A stretch of 57,758 nt of DNA, taken from NCBI GenBank assembly GCA_026225295.1, contig JAMFSN010000133.1, forward strand, positions 1 to 57,758. Direction: 5' to 3'. This document shows positions 18,556 to 27,700 of the stretch, piece after piece. The stretch comes from Frankia alni. Its GTDB lineage: Bacteria; Actinomycetota; Actinomycetes; Frankiales; Frankiaceae. The notes beneath the pieces are model-generated. The model did not search any database, was not told the origin of the DNA, and worked only from the letters and a program-made list of their open reading frames with translations. Both the position numbers and the translations under genes were made by a program. Within the stretch, counting starts at the first letter, position 1. Every line of letters begins with the position of its first letter.

Positions 18556-19745
18556 GCCCGACCCGCCTCGGGCGCCGGACCGGCTTCCTGATCGCGGCGT
18601 ACGCCTTCGCGGTCACGATGCTGGGCACCACCCTCCCGACCCCGCTCTACCCGCTCTACCGGCAGCAGTTCGGCTTCTCCGAGCTGACCGTCACGATCGT
18701 CTACGCGACCTACGCCGTCGGCGTGCTCGCGTCCCTGTTGCTGTTCGGGCGGCTGTCGGACCAGATCGGCCGCCGCCCGGTGATGCTGCCCGGGCTGCTC
18801 CTGTCGGCGGCCAGCGCGGCCGTGTTCCTGAGTGCCCACCGCTTGGACCTGCTGTTCGTCGGCCGGGTGCTGTCCGGACTGTCGGCCGGGATCTTCACCG
18901 GGACCGCCACCGCCACCCTGCTCGATCTGGCCCCGCCCGGCCCGACCGGCCGCGGCCACGCGACGACGGCCGCCACCGTCGTGAACCTGGGCGGGCTGGG
19001 CTGCGGCCCGCTACTGGCCGGGATCCTCGCCCAGTACGCCGGGCCGCCGCTGCGCCTGCCGTTCATCGTCGATCTCGCGTTGCTGGTGCCGGCGGTGGTC
19101 GGGATCGTCCTGCTGGACGAGACCGTCGAACGTCCCCCGCGGCCGGTGTGGCGCCCCCGCCGCCCGCAGGTCCCGGCGTCGGTCCGGGCCGTGTTCATCC
19201 GGGCCGCGCTGGCCGGGTTCGCCGGCTTCGCGGTGCTCGGAATCTTCACCGCGGTGGCCCCCGCGTTCCTGGGCGAGGTGCTGGGCGTGCACAACCGGGC
19301 CGCCGTCGGGCTGGTGGTCTTCGCCGTGTTCGCGTCGTCGACCGTCGGGCAGGCCGCGCTCGGCCGGCTGCGGGGCCGGACCGGACTGCTCGTCGGCTGC
19401 GTCGGGCTCATCGCCGCGATGGGGCTGCTCGCGCTCAGCCTGGCCGCCCGGTCGCTGACCCTGCTGGTGGTGGCCGGGGTCGTCGCCGGTCTGGGTCAGG
19501 GGGTGAGCTTCCGGTCGGGGCTGAGCGCCGTCGGCGAAGGCGCGCCGCCGGCCGCCCGGGCCGAGGTCGCGTCGGCCTTTTTCGTCGTCGCGTACATCGC
19601 GATCTCGCTGCCGGTCGTCGGGGTCGGACTGGTCGCCCGGGCGACCAGCCTGACCACCGCTGGTGAGACGTTCGCGGCGATCATCGCGGCGCTGTGCGGC
19701 GGGGCGGTCGCGCTGCTCGCCCGACAACGAGACCGGCCAGCCTGA
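18552..19745 (+). CDS. Major facilitator superfamily transporter
   Basis: About 397 aa, 11-12 hydrophobic helices, with the MFS loop motif GRLSDQIGRRPVM between helices 2 and 3 and LGRLRGRTGLLVG in the second half. This fits a drug:H+ antiporter-type exporter. No ATG or GTG is available before the first helix. The best start is a CTG overlapping the uppP stop (CTGA, 18552), which would couple translation. The internal ATG at 18618 would remove half of helix 1. Substrate unknown. Confidence 0.82.
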   Translation: MSPTRLGRRTGFLIAAYAFAVTMLGTTLPTPLYPLYRQQFGFSELTVTIVYATYAVGVLASLLLFGRLSDQIGRRPVMLPGLLLSAASAAVFLSAHRLDLLFVGRVLSGLSAGIFTGTATATLLDLAPPGPTGRGHATTAATVVNLGGLGCGPLLAGILAQYAGPPLRLPFIVDLALLVPAVVGIVLLDETVERPPRPVWRPRRPQVPASVRAVFIRAALAGFAGFAVLGIFTAVAPAFLGEVLGVHNRAAVGLVVFAVFASSTVGQAALGRLRGRTGLLVGCVGLIAAMGLLALSLAARSLTLLVVAGVVAGLGQGVSFRSGLSAVGEGAPPAARAEVASAFFVVAYIAISLPVVGVGLVARATSLTTAGETFAAIIAALCGGAVALLARQRDRPA

Positions 19746-19839
19746 CGGCTACCGCCCAGGTTGTCAGCGTCCACGCAGCTCTCAACGTGCGCTGCCCCCG
19801 CCAGAACGACCAATACGACCACCCTGGAGGCGGTGCTGG

Positions 19840-20415
19840 TCAGGACGTGCGGGTCCGGGCGCGGACGAACTCGCCCCGCACCCGCACGCGGACCGTCCGG
19901 CCGGTCCGGCGGGACAGACCGACCACGCCGAACATCCGGCGGTCGAACGAGGCCTCGGCGGTGAACACGAGCCGCTCCGTCCCGTCCGCGCCGATCGACA
20001 GGACGTGGCGACTGACCGTCGCGCACAGCCGGTCGGTGACGTCGCCGATCGTCAGCATCCCGTCCACGCGCAGTTCCCCGCTCGGGGTGATCACGAGCCG
20101 GCGACCCTGGAAGACGGCCAGCGGACCGTCCGCGCGACGGAGGGCGGCCCGCAGCGGTCGCTCCCGCCGTTTGGCCGAACCACCCACCACGCCGTCGATC
20201 ACGAGAACACAGGTACTGGCCCGGCCGGGAACCGTCATGACCGACGAGCCGGCCAGCTGCCGGACCACCACCGTGACCGGGCGGCCGAACCGGCCCCGGA
20301 AGCGGAGCGCGAGGCTGGTGCGGGCCGGGACCAGATCCCAATGCCCGGGGGTGGGTCGAGGCGGGTCGGGACGAGCGAACTCAACCTCGGGCCACCAGTT
20401 GCTGTTGGATGTCAT
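19840..20415 (-). CDS. YceI-like lipid-binding family protein
   Basis: 191 aa from ATG 20415 with GGGAGG six bases before it. The order HWDLVPARTSLALRFRGRFG, VVGGSAKRRERPL, VDGMLTIGDV and ASFDRRMFGVVG follows the YceI beta-barrel pattern. No signal peptide is visible, so it is probably cytoplasmic. YceI proteins bind polyisoprenoid-like lipids. The family is divergent here, so ligand assignment is weak. It lies 104 bases downstream of the hemerythrin-like gene on the same strand. Confidence 0.65.
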   Translation of the reverse strand: MTSNSNWWPEVEFARPDPPRPTPGHWDLVPARTSLALRFRGRFGRPVTVVVRQLAGSSVMTVPGRASTCVLVIDGVVGGSAKRRERPLRAALRRADGPLAVFQGRRLVITPSGELRVDGMLTIGDVTDRLCATVSRHVLSIGADGTERLVFTAEASFDRRMFGVVGLSRRTGRTVRVRVRGEFVRARTRTS

Positions 20416-20518
20416 CGCAGCCTCCCGACACCCATCAGTATCCCTCGCCGGGAGCGGTGGTACACCACGTTTCACCGGGACGGTGGGGGCCGGTCCGAGG
20501 CTCGTAAGCGCGCCCCGG

Positions 20519-21271
20519 TCAGGGGCGTCGGGGCCGACCCGGCCCCGGATTCGCGACCGGGCCGGCGGGCGGCGCGGGTTGACGGACCGGCCGGCCGGCG
20601 ACCGACCGGGCCTCCAACGTGTCGAGGACGTGGTCCCAGCGGGCCGTCGCGCCGACCGCCGGGCGCAGCAACCATCGGGATCGGGGCAGGTGGGGATGGG
20701 GTCTGGTCGGGGCGTGCCGCATGGAAGCGTCGGTCTTGCGCGCGAAACGTCGACCCTCCTCGAGCGACCAGGTCGCCTCGAGCCGACCGACCAGGGCTGT
20801 CTCGGTCTCCTCGTGCACCTCGAACAGCGCCTTGAGGCCGGCGTGCAGTTCGCCCATCGACTCCCCCGGCCGATGGACGTCCCCGCGCAGGTGCTGCTCC
20901 ATGGCCCGCATCACCGAGGCCATCTCGCGGGCTCCCCGTTCAAGGTCACGCACCTGATCCCGGGCCCCGGGCAGCGCCCGGCGGATCCGCGGGTACAACG
21001 CCAGCCGCATCGAGGAGAGGTGGGCGCTGATCGCCGCGACCAGCGCATCGAAGGCCCGGCCGCCGCGGCGCGGGTCGCTCACGTCGGCGCCCGGGTTCTC
21101 CAGCGCCCGGAACAGGTTGTGGACGTCGTCGTGGACGGCGGCGACCCGCTCACCGACGGGGGCGACCCGCTCGCCGACGGGGGCGGGTCGCGGCCCGCGC
21201 TCGCCGGTCGTCGGACCGGCCGGGCCGGGCCTGTCGCCGGCCAGCGGTGCTCCGTCCGTGGCTCGATCCAT
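20519..21271 (-). CDS. Hemerythrin-like (HHE) domain protein
   Basis: 250 aa from ATG 21271 (GGAGG upstream). A four-helix region at about 45-165 holds metal-ligand-like residues: VHDDVHNLFRAL, AISAHLSSMRLALYPRI, MRAMEQHLRGDVHR and LFEVHEETE. This resembles hemerythrin-type iron-binding domains used for oxygen, NO or redox sensing. The canonical HxxxE pairs are only partly kept (HLSSM where HExxE is usual), so metal binding is uncertain. The N-terminus repeats APVGERV twice through an 18-bp DNA duplication. It is divergent from the kinase gene with about 220 bases between. Confidence 0.6.
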   Translation of the reverse strand: MDRATDGAPLAGDRPGPAGPTTGERGPRPAPVGERVAPVGERVAAVHDDVHNLFRALENPGADVSDPRRGGRAFDALVAAISAHLSSMRLALYPRIRRALPGARDQVRDLERGAREMASVMRAMEQHLRGDVHRPGESMGELHAGLKALFEVHEETETALVGRLEATWSLEEGRRFARKTDASMRHAPTRPHPHLPRSRWLLRPAVGATARWDHVLDTLEARSVAGRPVRQPAPPAGPVANPGPGRPRRP

Positions 21272-21491
21272 GGTCAACCTCCACCATCGATGGGCAGACA
21301 CCCCTTCGGCCCGTTTGTCAGACAACGGTAACTCAGCGTTACGGACATCGCGACCCGACGGCGACCGTAATCGGGTGTTCGCGCTGCGCATAGGCACGTA
21401 TTACCGGCATGGTCAACCGGGTACCCGGTGGCGTAGCGTTCCCGCTGCCGGGGGGTCCGGTTTCTGGGGGTGGGAACGTGGGCGACGCGGT

Positions 21492-24083
21492 ATGACGACG
21501 TCCCGGGGTGGGCCGGTGGACGGCGACACGCCGGTGCACGGGGTGGGGCGGACGACCGGCGCACCCCCGATGCCGGCCCGGGTCCTGCCGCTGCGGGCCG
21601 CCGACCCCCGTCGACTGGGTCCGTACCTGCTCCAGGGGCGCCTGGGCCAGGGCGGGATGGGCACCGTGTACCTCGGCCGGACCGGGAACGGGCCGTGGCT
21701 CGCGATCAAGGTGATCCGCGATGAATACGCGAGCGACGACGAGTTCCGCAACCGGTTCCGCCGCGAGGCCGAGAACGCCCGCCGGGTGGCACGCTTCTGC
21801 ACCGCCTCGGTCGTCGACGCCGATCCCGACGGCGACCCGCCCTACCTGGTCACCGAGTACGTCGAAGGTCCGACCCTCTCCCGGGCGGTCGCGACCAACG
21901 GCCCCCTGCGCTCGGCCGACCTCGAACAGCTGGCCGTCAACGTCGCGACCGCGCTGACCGCCATTCACAACGCCGGCATCGTCCACCGTGACCTGACGCC
22001 GGCCAACGTCCTGCTGTCGCCGGTCGGACCGAAGGTGATCGACTTCGGGGTCGCCCGCGCCACCGATCTGGTGACCGTCGCGCGCGAGGCGCAACGGATC
22101 GGCACCCCCGGGTTCATGGCCCCCGAGCAGGCGTCCGGGGCACCCGTGGGGGCCGCGGCGGACGTCTTCGCCTGGGGCGGGATCGTCATCTACGCCGGTA
22201 GCGGCCGACTTCCGTTCGGCGAAGGCGCCACCGACGCGGTGCTCTACCGGGTCATCCACGAACAGCCCCGGCTCGAAGGGCTCGACGGAACGTTGCGGAC
22301 GCTCGTCCAGCAGGCCATGCGCAAGGATCCGGCCACCCGGCCGACCGCCCAGGAGCTCCTGATGCGGTTGGTCGGCGAACCGATGGCGGCCACGGTGCTG
22401 GGCGTCCCCGCCCCGACCCCGCCGCCCACGCCGGGTGCCCCGGCGGCCGCCGCAACCTCGACGCCGCCGGCCGTCGGTTCGGCACCGCCGAAGGCGAACC
22501 GGACCAGCCGGGCCGAGCGGAAGGCCGCCCGGGCGGCGGCGGCCGGACCCGCGTCCACCCCGGCCCCCGTACCCCCGAGCCCGGCCCGGCCGAATCCCGT
22601 GCCCCCGAGCCCGGCCCGGCCGACGCCGGTCGCGGCCCGGCGGCCGGCCCCGACCGACCCCGCCGACCCGACCACCCGCATCGCCCGGTCGCCGGTTCCG
22701 GCCCCCCGGCCGGAGTCGGGCGCCCGATCCGTTCCACCGGTGGCGACCCGGCCCGGGGCCGACCGGTCCGACGAAGGCGAGGGCGGCCACCGCAAGCGGG
22801 GCGTCGTGCTGGCCGGCGTCCTGGCGCTGGTGCTCACCGGAGCCGCCGTGGGGATCGTCGTGACCCGCGGATCCAGTGGGGGCGGCAGCACCACCCCGCC
22901 CCCCGACCTGGTCGCGGTGTCGAGGCGGTTGGCCGCCGACGCCACCGCCGTCCGGGGGACCAACCCGGCGCTGGCCCGACGACTGAGCCTGGCGGCGTAC
23001 CGCGCGCACGACACCGCCGAGGCCGACCGGGCCCTGCTCGCGTCGATCCTCCCCGTCACGGGAACCACGGTGGCCATGCCGACCACCCGCACCTTGTCGG
23101 TCGCCCTGCGGCCCGACGGGGGGCTGCTGGCCAGCGCGGGCTCGGACCGCACCGTCCGGCTGACCACACTCAGCGCCTCCGGCCAGTCGGCGACCGCCGC
23201 GACGGTCGGCGGCTTCGGGGCGGCGGTGACCGCGGTGGCCTTCAGCTCCGACGGCCGGACCCTGGCCGCGGCCGACAAGGACACCACCCGGCTCATCGAC
23301 GTGTCCGACCTGAAGCACCCGCGGATCGTCGCCACCCTGATCGGTCACGTCTCACCGGTCGAGGCGGTCGCCTTCAGCCCGGACGGCACGATGGTGGCCA
23401 CCGGCTCCGACGACCGGACGGCCCGGCTGTGGAACATCCGCGACCGCGCCCACCCGGCCTTCATCGAGAGCCTGACCGGCCACTACGGACCGGTGACGGC
23501 GGTGGCGTTCGCCTCGACCCGACACCTGGCCGCGACGGCCGGTATCGACGGGCAGACCCGGATCTGGAACGTCACCAACCCCAAGTCACCGGTCGAGGTG
23601 TCGTCCGTGATGGGTGACTCCGGGGCGATCAACAGCGTGGCGTTCTCCCCGGGCGGCCAGTTGCTGGCCACCGGGGTCGACGACGGGACGACCCGGTTGC
23701 TCGACCTCACCGATCCGGCCAACCCGCGCCAGGTGGCCTCGGTGGCCGCCCACGATATGCGGGTCACCAGCGTCGCGTTCGCCGGCCGGTTGCTGCTGAC
23801 CGGCAGCCTGGACGGCACCGTCACCGTGCACGACACCGCCGACGAACAGGCTCCCGTGCTGGTCGCCACGCTGCCGGCCGTGCCGGGCAGCGTCGCGGCG
23901 GTCGCGGTCAGCGGCGACCGCTCGACCGTGGCTACCGGGGACGGCAACCGGACGGCGATCGTCCGGTCGCTGTCCCCGGCCCGGCTGGCCACCGCGGCCT
24001 GCGCCGATCCGGCCAACCGGCCCGACGCCGCGCTGTGGACCGACTACGCGCCCCAGGTCACCCACCCGCCCGCGGCCTGCTGA
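21492..24083 (+). CDS. Membrane Ser/Thr protein kinase with WD40 propeller
   Basis: 863 aa from ATG 21492. The kinase domain spans about 43-300: Gly loop GRLGQGGMGTVYLG, Lys73 in AIKVI, catalytic loop IVHRDLTPANVLL (Asp167, with Thr where Lys is usual), DFG at 184-186, and APEQ. A Pro/Ala-rich linker (about 300-430) contains two PNPVPPSPARP-type repeats. A single membrane helix lies near 436-458. Outside the membrane, residues about 530-835 contain at least six WD40-like blades such as VEAVAFSPDGTMVATGSDDRTARLWN. The propeller probably senses an external ligand or protein and the kinase signals inside. It is convergent with the Hsp70-PBP fusion gene. Confidence 0.9.
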   Translation: MTTSRGGPVDGDTPVHGVGRTTGAPPMPARVLPLRAADPRRLGPYLLQGRLGQGGMGTVYLGRTGNGPWLAIKVIRDEYASDDEFRNRFRREAENARRVARFCTASVVDADPDGDPPYLVTEYVEGPTLSRAVATNGPLRSADLEQLAVNVATALTAIHNAGIVHRDLTPANVLLSPVGPKVIDFGVARATDLVTVAREAQRIGTPGFMAPEQASGAPVGAAADVFAWGGIVIYAGSGRLPFGEGATDAVLYRVIHEQPRLEGLDGTLRTLVQQAMRKDPATRPTAQELLMRLVGEPMAATVLGVPAPTPPPTPGAPAAAATSTPPAVGSAPPKANRTSRAERKAARAAAAGPASTPAPVPPSPARPNPVPPSPARPTPVAARRPAPTDPADPTTRIARSPVPAPRPESGARSVPPVATRPGADRSDEGEGGHRKRGVVLAGVLALVLTGAAVGIVVTRGSSGGGSTTPPPDLVAVSRRLAADATAVRGTNPALARRLSLAAYRAHDTAEADRALLASILPVTGTTVAMPTTRTLSVALRPDGGLLASAGSDRTVRLTTLSASGQSATAATVGGFGAAVTAVAFSSDGRTLAAADKDTTRLIDVSDLKHPRIVATLIGHVSPVEAVAFSPDGTMVATGSDDRTARLWNIRDRAHPAFIESLTGHYGPVTAVAFASTRHLAATAGIDGQTRIWNVTNPKSPVEVSSVMGDSGAINSVAFSPGGQLLATGVDDGTTRLLDLTDPANPRQVASVAAHDMRVTSVAFAGRLLLTGSLDGTVTVHDTADEQAPVLVATLPAVPGSVAAVAVSGDRSTVATGDGNRTAIVRSLSPARLATAACADPANRPDAALWTDYAPQVTHPPAAC

Positions 24084-24202
24084 GCGGGCCGGCGGGGCGG
24101 GCCGCCGGACGGGCCGCGAAGCGGCCTCGTCAGCGACCGCCATAAAGCGCGCCGACCCTGACGCACAACTCCCGACCGACTCCCGGCCGCGGAACCACCT
24201 GA

Positions 24203-26716
24203 TCAGCTCTGGGCGACTGGTTTGACGCCCTTGGTCAGTTCCTTGATCTTCCCGGTCGCATCGGCGATCTCGGCGTCGTCGCGGGGGACGTAGTGCGCGT
24301 CCTCGGCGATGGTCTCCCCGTTCGCCAGGTAGAAGTTCAGGAAGGCGGCGACCGCCGGCTTCTTCAGCGAGGCCCGGTTGACGTAGATGAACAGCGGCTT
24401 GCACAGCGGCAGGTACTTGCCGTTCTGCGCGGCCGTCAGCGTCGGGTAGACGCAGCCGGAGCCGCTGTTGATCTCGACCCCGCGCAGCCGGTCGGTGTTG
24501 GCCGCGAGCGACGGGAAGTCCAGGTAGCCGACCGCGCCCTTGGCCGACGCGACCCCCCGGGCGGTCGCCGCTCCGTCACCGTGGCCCGCGTAGTCGTTGC
24601 GACCGCCGTCGCGGCTGCCGTTCACCGAGGCGTTGAAGAACGCGTACGGCACGGACGACTGGTCCGGGCCGTACACCGACAGGGGGACGTCCGGGAAGGA
24701 CGGGTCGACCTGGTTCCAGCTCGTCGCCGGTGACTCGTTGCCGAAGATCTTGTGCAGCTGACCGAGGGTCAGGCACTTGGCCCAGGTGTTGGAGGTGTCC
24801 ACGACGACCGGCAGCGTCTCGTGGGCGACCTCGAAGCCGACCACCTGCTGCTCACCGCAGCCCGGGGTGGGGTCCAGAGCGTAGGACGCCCCGCTGAGGT
24901 CGACCTGTCCCTTGCACAGCCGCGCGTAGCCGTCATCGGTGTTGACCGCGTCGACCGACACCGAGACGTCGTCGGACTTCTGCCGGTAGAGGGCGTAGGC
25001 GGTCTCCGTGATCGGCGCGACCTCGACGGACCCGCCGGCCAGCACCCGGTTGGCCACCGGCACCGCGCTCGGCGCCGCCGTGGTGGCGCTGGGCGTCGGG
25101 GTGGCGGCCGCCGCGGCCGGCAACGCCTCGGCCGCTTCGATCTGCCGCTGGTCGGCGGCCTCTTTAGCCGACTGGAGGGTCTGGCCGGTGCTGGCCCCGC
25201 CGCCACCCCCGCCACCCGAGGACGGCAGAAGGATCCCGAGGACGACGGCCGGAATCAGCACCGCGGCCGCGGCGACCGGCACCCACGGCCGGCGCCGGAC
25301 GAACCCGCCCACGCCGCCGCCGGCCCGGTGGGACCGGTTGCCACCGCCACCGCCCGCGCCGCCCGCGCTGGCGCCGACCGCGGCCGGGACGGGGTTGTAC
25401 TCGGTGTCGGGGTCCAGGTCGGCCTTGGAGCCGACGCCGGCCCCCAGCGCCGTGGCGTCCTCGAACGCCGCCACATCGGAGGATCCGCCGACGGCCCCCG
25501 GCACCGGCGTGACCGGCGGGTAGGAGCGCATCCCGGGCTGGGACAGGTGCGGGTCGGACGGCGGCAGCGACGTCGCGAGCGGCGCCCCGATCACGACCGT
25601 CTGCATCGGAACGACGTCGTCGGCGTCCACCCCGAGCGCCGGGAAACCGGCCGCCAGCAACGCCGCGCCCAGCGCGATCTCCTCGGGCGGGCGGAGATCG
25701 AACGACACGTTCGGACCGAGTTCCTCGGCGAGCAGCTGCTGGACGAGGGGGATGCGCGCGCACCCGCCGTGCAGCAGCACGCCGTCCAGCTCGGACGCCT
25801 CGACCGGGACCGAGCGCAGCGCCCGCCGCAGCCCCTTCACCGTCGCGACCAGGGCCGGGCGGATGATGCGCTCGAACTGCTCGCGGGTCACCGTGACGAC
25901 CTGCTCGCTGCCGCCGCCGGTGTCGACCGAGACCTCGGTCTCGCTGTCCTCGCTGAGCAGTTCCTTGGCCTCGGCGCATTCGGCCCGCAACCGGGACCGC
26001 CAGGCCAGCCGGCCCGGGTCGGTGATCCCGGTCGCCGACCCGGTTCCGTCCGGAACGCCGGCCGCCGCCAGGACGTGCGCGAGCAGCGCCTCGTCCAGGT
26101 CGAACCCGCCGAACTGCTCCATCCCGGTGGCCGTGCCGAGCAGCGTCGGGCCGCGCCCGCCGACCACCGCCGCGTCGAACGACCCCGCGCCCAGGTCGTA
26201 GACGGCCACCAGATCCTCGGCCGACGCGCCGGTCCGGTGGGCGTGCTGGGCCGCGACCGCGACCGGCGCCGATATCACCTCGAGGTCCGGCGCACCGTCG
26301 AAGTCGGCCTGGCGCAACGCGCCGAGCAGCAGGTCCGCCTTGTAAGGCGACCAGCACGCCGGATAGGTGAGGGTGACGGCCTCGGGCGGCCCACCGAACC
26401 GGCGGGCCGCGGTCTCGGCCACCAGCCCGAGCAGATGGGCGATCAGCGCCTGAGGCGGGTAGGGCACGCCCGCGATCAGCAGCGGCGTCGGGTCACCGAG
26501 CCGCCGGACGAAATCCCGCGCGGCCCGGGCCGGCTCGGCCAGCGACCGGCGCTGCGCCGCGCGGCCCGCGAGGAACTCGCCGTCCGGGCGGACGAACAGC
26601 ACGGCCGGCATCCGCGCGTCCTGACCGCCGAGCGGCAGGACCTCCAGCCGTCCGTCCCGCATGACCGCCGCCGACACATAGGCCGATCCGACATCGATAC
26701 CCAGCCGATACACCAC
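24203..26716 (-). CDS. Hsp70-type ATPase / PstS-like binding domain membrane fusion
   Basis: About 837 aa from the GTG at 26716 (a second GTG follows at once). Residues 1-370 are an actin/Hsp70 nucleotide-binding domain: YRLGIDVGSAYVSAAV (phosphate 1), VYDLGAGSFDAAVV (phosphate 2), ISAPVAVAAQHA (connect 1) and GVLLHGGCARIPLVQQLL (adenosine loop). The Hsp70 peptide-binding domain is missing. After a Gly/Pro-rich linker, one membrane helix (about 476-497, VPVAAAAVLIPAVVLGILL) leads to an extracytoplasmic PstS-type periplasmic-binding domain (about 555-830; AGGSVEVAPITETAYALY, KGQVDLSGASYALD, LHKIFGNES, NFYLANGETIAED). The Thr usually after DLG in phosphate 1 is replaced, so ATPase rate is uncertain. 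Predicted role: coupling an external anion or ligand signal to a cytoplasmic ATPase. No pst genes are nearby. Confidence 0.85.
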   Translation of the reverse strand: MVYRLGIDVGSAYVSAAVMRDGRLEVLPLGGQDARMPAVLFVRPDGEFLAGRAAQRRSLAEPARAARDFVRRLGDPTPLLIAGVPYPPQALIAHLLGLVAETAARRFGGPPEAVTLTYPACWSPYKADLLLGALRQADFDGAPDLEVISAPVAVAAQHAHRTGASAEDLVAVYDLGAGSFDAAVVGGRGPTLLGTATGMEQFGGFDLDEALLAHVLAAAGVPDGTGSATGITDPGRLAWRSRLRAECAEAKELLSEDSETEVSVDTGGGSEQVVTVTREQFERIIRPALVATVKGLRRALRSVPVEASELDGVLLHGGCARIPLVQQLLAEELGPNVSFDLRPPEEIALGAALLAAGFPALGVDADDVVPMQTVVIGAPLATSLPPSDPHLSQPGMRSYPPVTPVPGAVGGSSDVAAFEDATALGAGVGSKADLDPDTEYNPVPAAVGASAGGAGGGGGNRSHRAGGGVGGFVRRRPWVPVAAAAVLIPAVVLGILLPSSGGGGGGGASTGQTLQSAKEAADQRQIEAAEALPAAAAATPTPSATTAAPSAVPVANRVLAGGSVEVAPITETAYALYRQKSDDVSVSVDAVNTDDGYARLCKGQVDLSGASYALDPTPGCGEQQVVGFEVAHETLPVVVDTSNTWAKCLTLGQLHKIFGNESPATSWNQVDPSFPDVPLSVYGPDQSSVPYAFFNASVNGSRDGGRNDYAGHGDGAATARGVASAKGAVGYLDFPSLAANTDRLRGVEINSGSGCVYPTLTAAQNGKYLPLCKPLFIYVNRASLKKPAVAAFLNFYLANGETIAEDAHYVPRDDAEIADATGKIKELTKGVKPVAQS

Positions 26717-26876
26717 GCCCGCCCCCGAAACCGCCCACCCATACCGGCAGTGAGCGTAACCGGGCGGGCAGTCGGTCACCAGCCACGGTCGTGTTTGTGA
26801 CGGCGCCGTTAAGATTTCGTCTACCGGGGGCCATACGTCCCTCACCAAGAGAGACGGCCGGCCGGAAAAATCGGTG

Positions 26877-27569
26877 CTACGGGCCGATCTGGGCGGCGGT
26901 CAGGGCGGCGATCGCGCCGGCGTCCCCGCGCAGTTCGACGGCGGCCGCTTCCCGGCGGCCGAAGGCGAACATCAGCAGCTCGAGGGGCGCGCCATACAAG
27001 GTCACGACCGGGGAGCCCCGGCGCAGTCGCAGCACCTGAGGTTCCGGCTCCGGGCCATCGCCGTCCCCGGAGCCGTCCCCGGCGCTCTTCTCGGCGACGT
27101 CGCTGCGTTCCGCCCGCGCGCCGACCTTGAGTCGACGGAAACCGAGCTTGCCCATCATCCTGACGCGCCGCCACAAAGCGTCGGCCTCGTCGGCCGGCAG
27201 CTCCCGGGGGGTGTCCATCCCGACCGCCCGCCGCACGTCCTCGTGGTGGATCGCGAACTCCACGAGGTTGAGGTTCTCGTCCACGGCCGCGAAACGGGCC
27301 GGGTGCCGGCGCGACGGCCCCTCGCGCACCATCTCGACCAGGCGCGGGTAGGAGTGCGCGTCCCGCTGGGCCCGCTCGGCCCGTTCGGTCCGGCCGTGGA
27401 GGGCCGGGATGATGAGCCCGGGACCGGCCGTGGGCACCCGGTCGCGGGTGACGATGTGAGCGGCCAGGTCATAGGTGGTCCAGCCGGCGCACAAGGTGGG
27501 GGCGTCCGGACCGACCTGCGCGAGCAGATCGCTCAGGGCCTGCCGCTCGGCGCGGGCGTATCCAGCCAT
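26877..27569 (-). CDS. TIGR03085-type DinB/mycothiol isomerase-fold protein
   Basis: 230 aa. The pattern ERQALSDLLAQVGPDAPTLCAGWTTYDLAAHIVTRDR near the N-terminus and NLVEFAIHHEDVRRAVG in the middle are those of mycothiol-dependent maleylpyruvate isomerase N-terminal/DinB-fold proteins of the TIGR03085 group. His residues in AAHI and IHHEDV are the likely metal ligands. An acidic insert (SAGDGSGDGDGPEPEP) breaks the C-terminal half. Its function in thiol chemistry is inferred from the fold only. It is divergent from the CorA gene. Confidence 0.8.
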   Translation of the reverse strand: MAGYARAERQALSDLLAQVGPDAPTLCAGWTTYDLAAHIVTRDRVPTAGPGLIIPALHGRTERAERAQRDAHSYPRLVEMVREGPSRRHPARFAAVDENLNLVEFAIHHEDVRRAVGMDTPRELPADEADALWRRVRMMGKLGFRRLKVGARAERSDVAEKSAGDGSGDGDGPEPEPQVLRLRRGSPVVTLYGAPLELLMFAFGRREAAAVELRGDAGAIAALTAAQIGP

Positions 27570-27700
27570 GTCGATGACCCTAGCCCGCTACCGGCGTCCC
27601 CGTCGTAGCCTGCGGGCGGGCCTGCGACGATGAGCCGGCGGGGCACAGTGGGGCGGACCGGTCGCCGGGGCGCGCAAGGACGCACGGGAGCGCGGAGGGG

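Noticed and set aside
21339-23348. 669-codon minus-strand frame across the kinase gene
   Set aside because: Arg/Gly/Asp-rich low-information sequence; the kinase on the other strand has all catalytic motifs.
24752-26800. 682-codon plus-strand frame across the Hsp70-PBP fusion
   Set aside because: Shadow frame with no domain motifs; the opposite strand carries clear motifs throughout.
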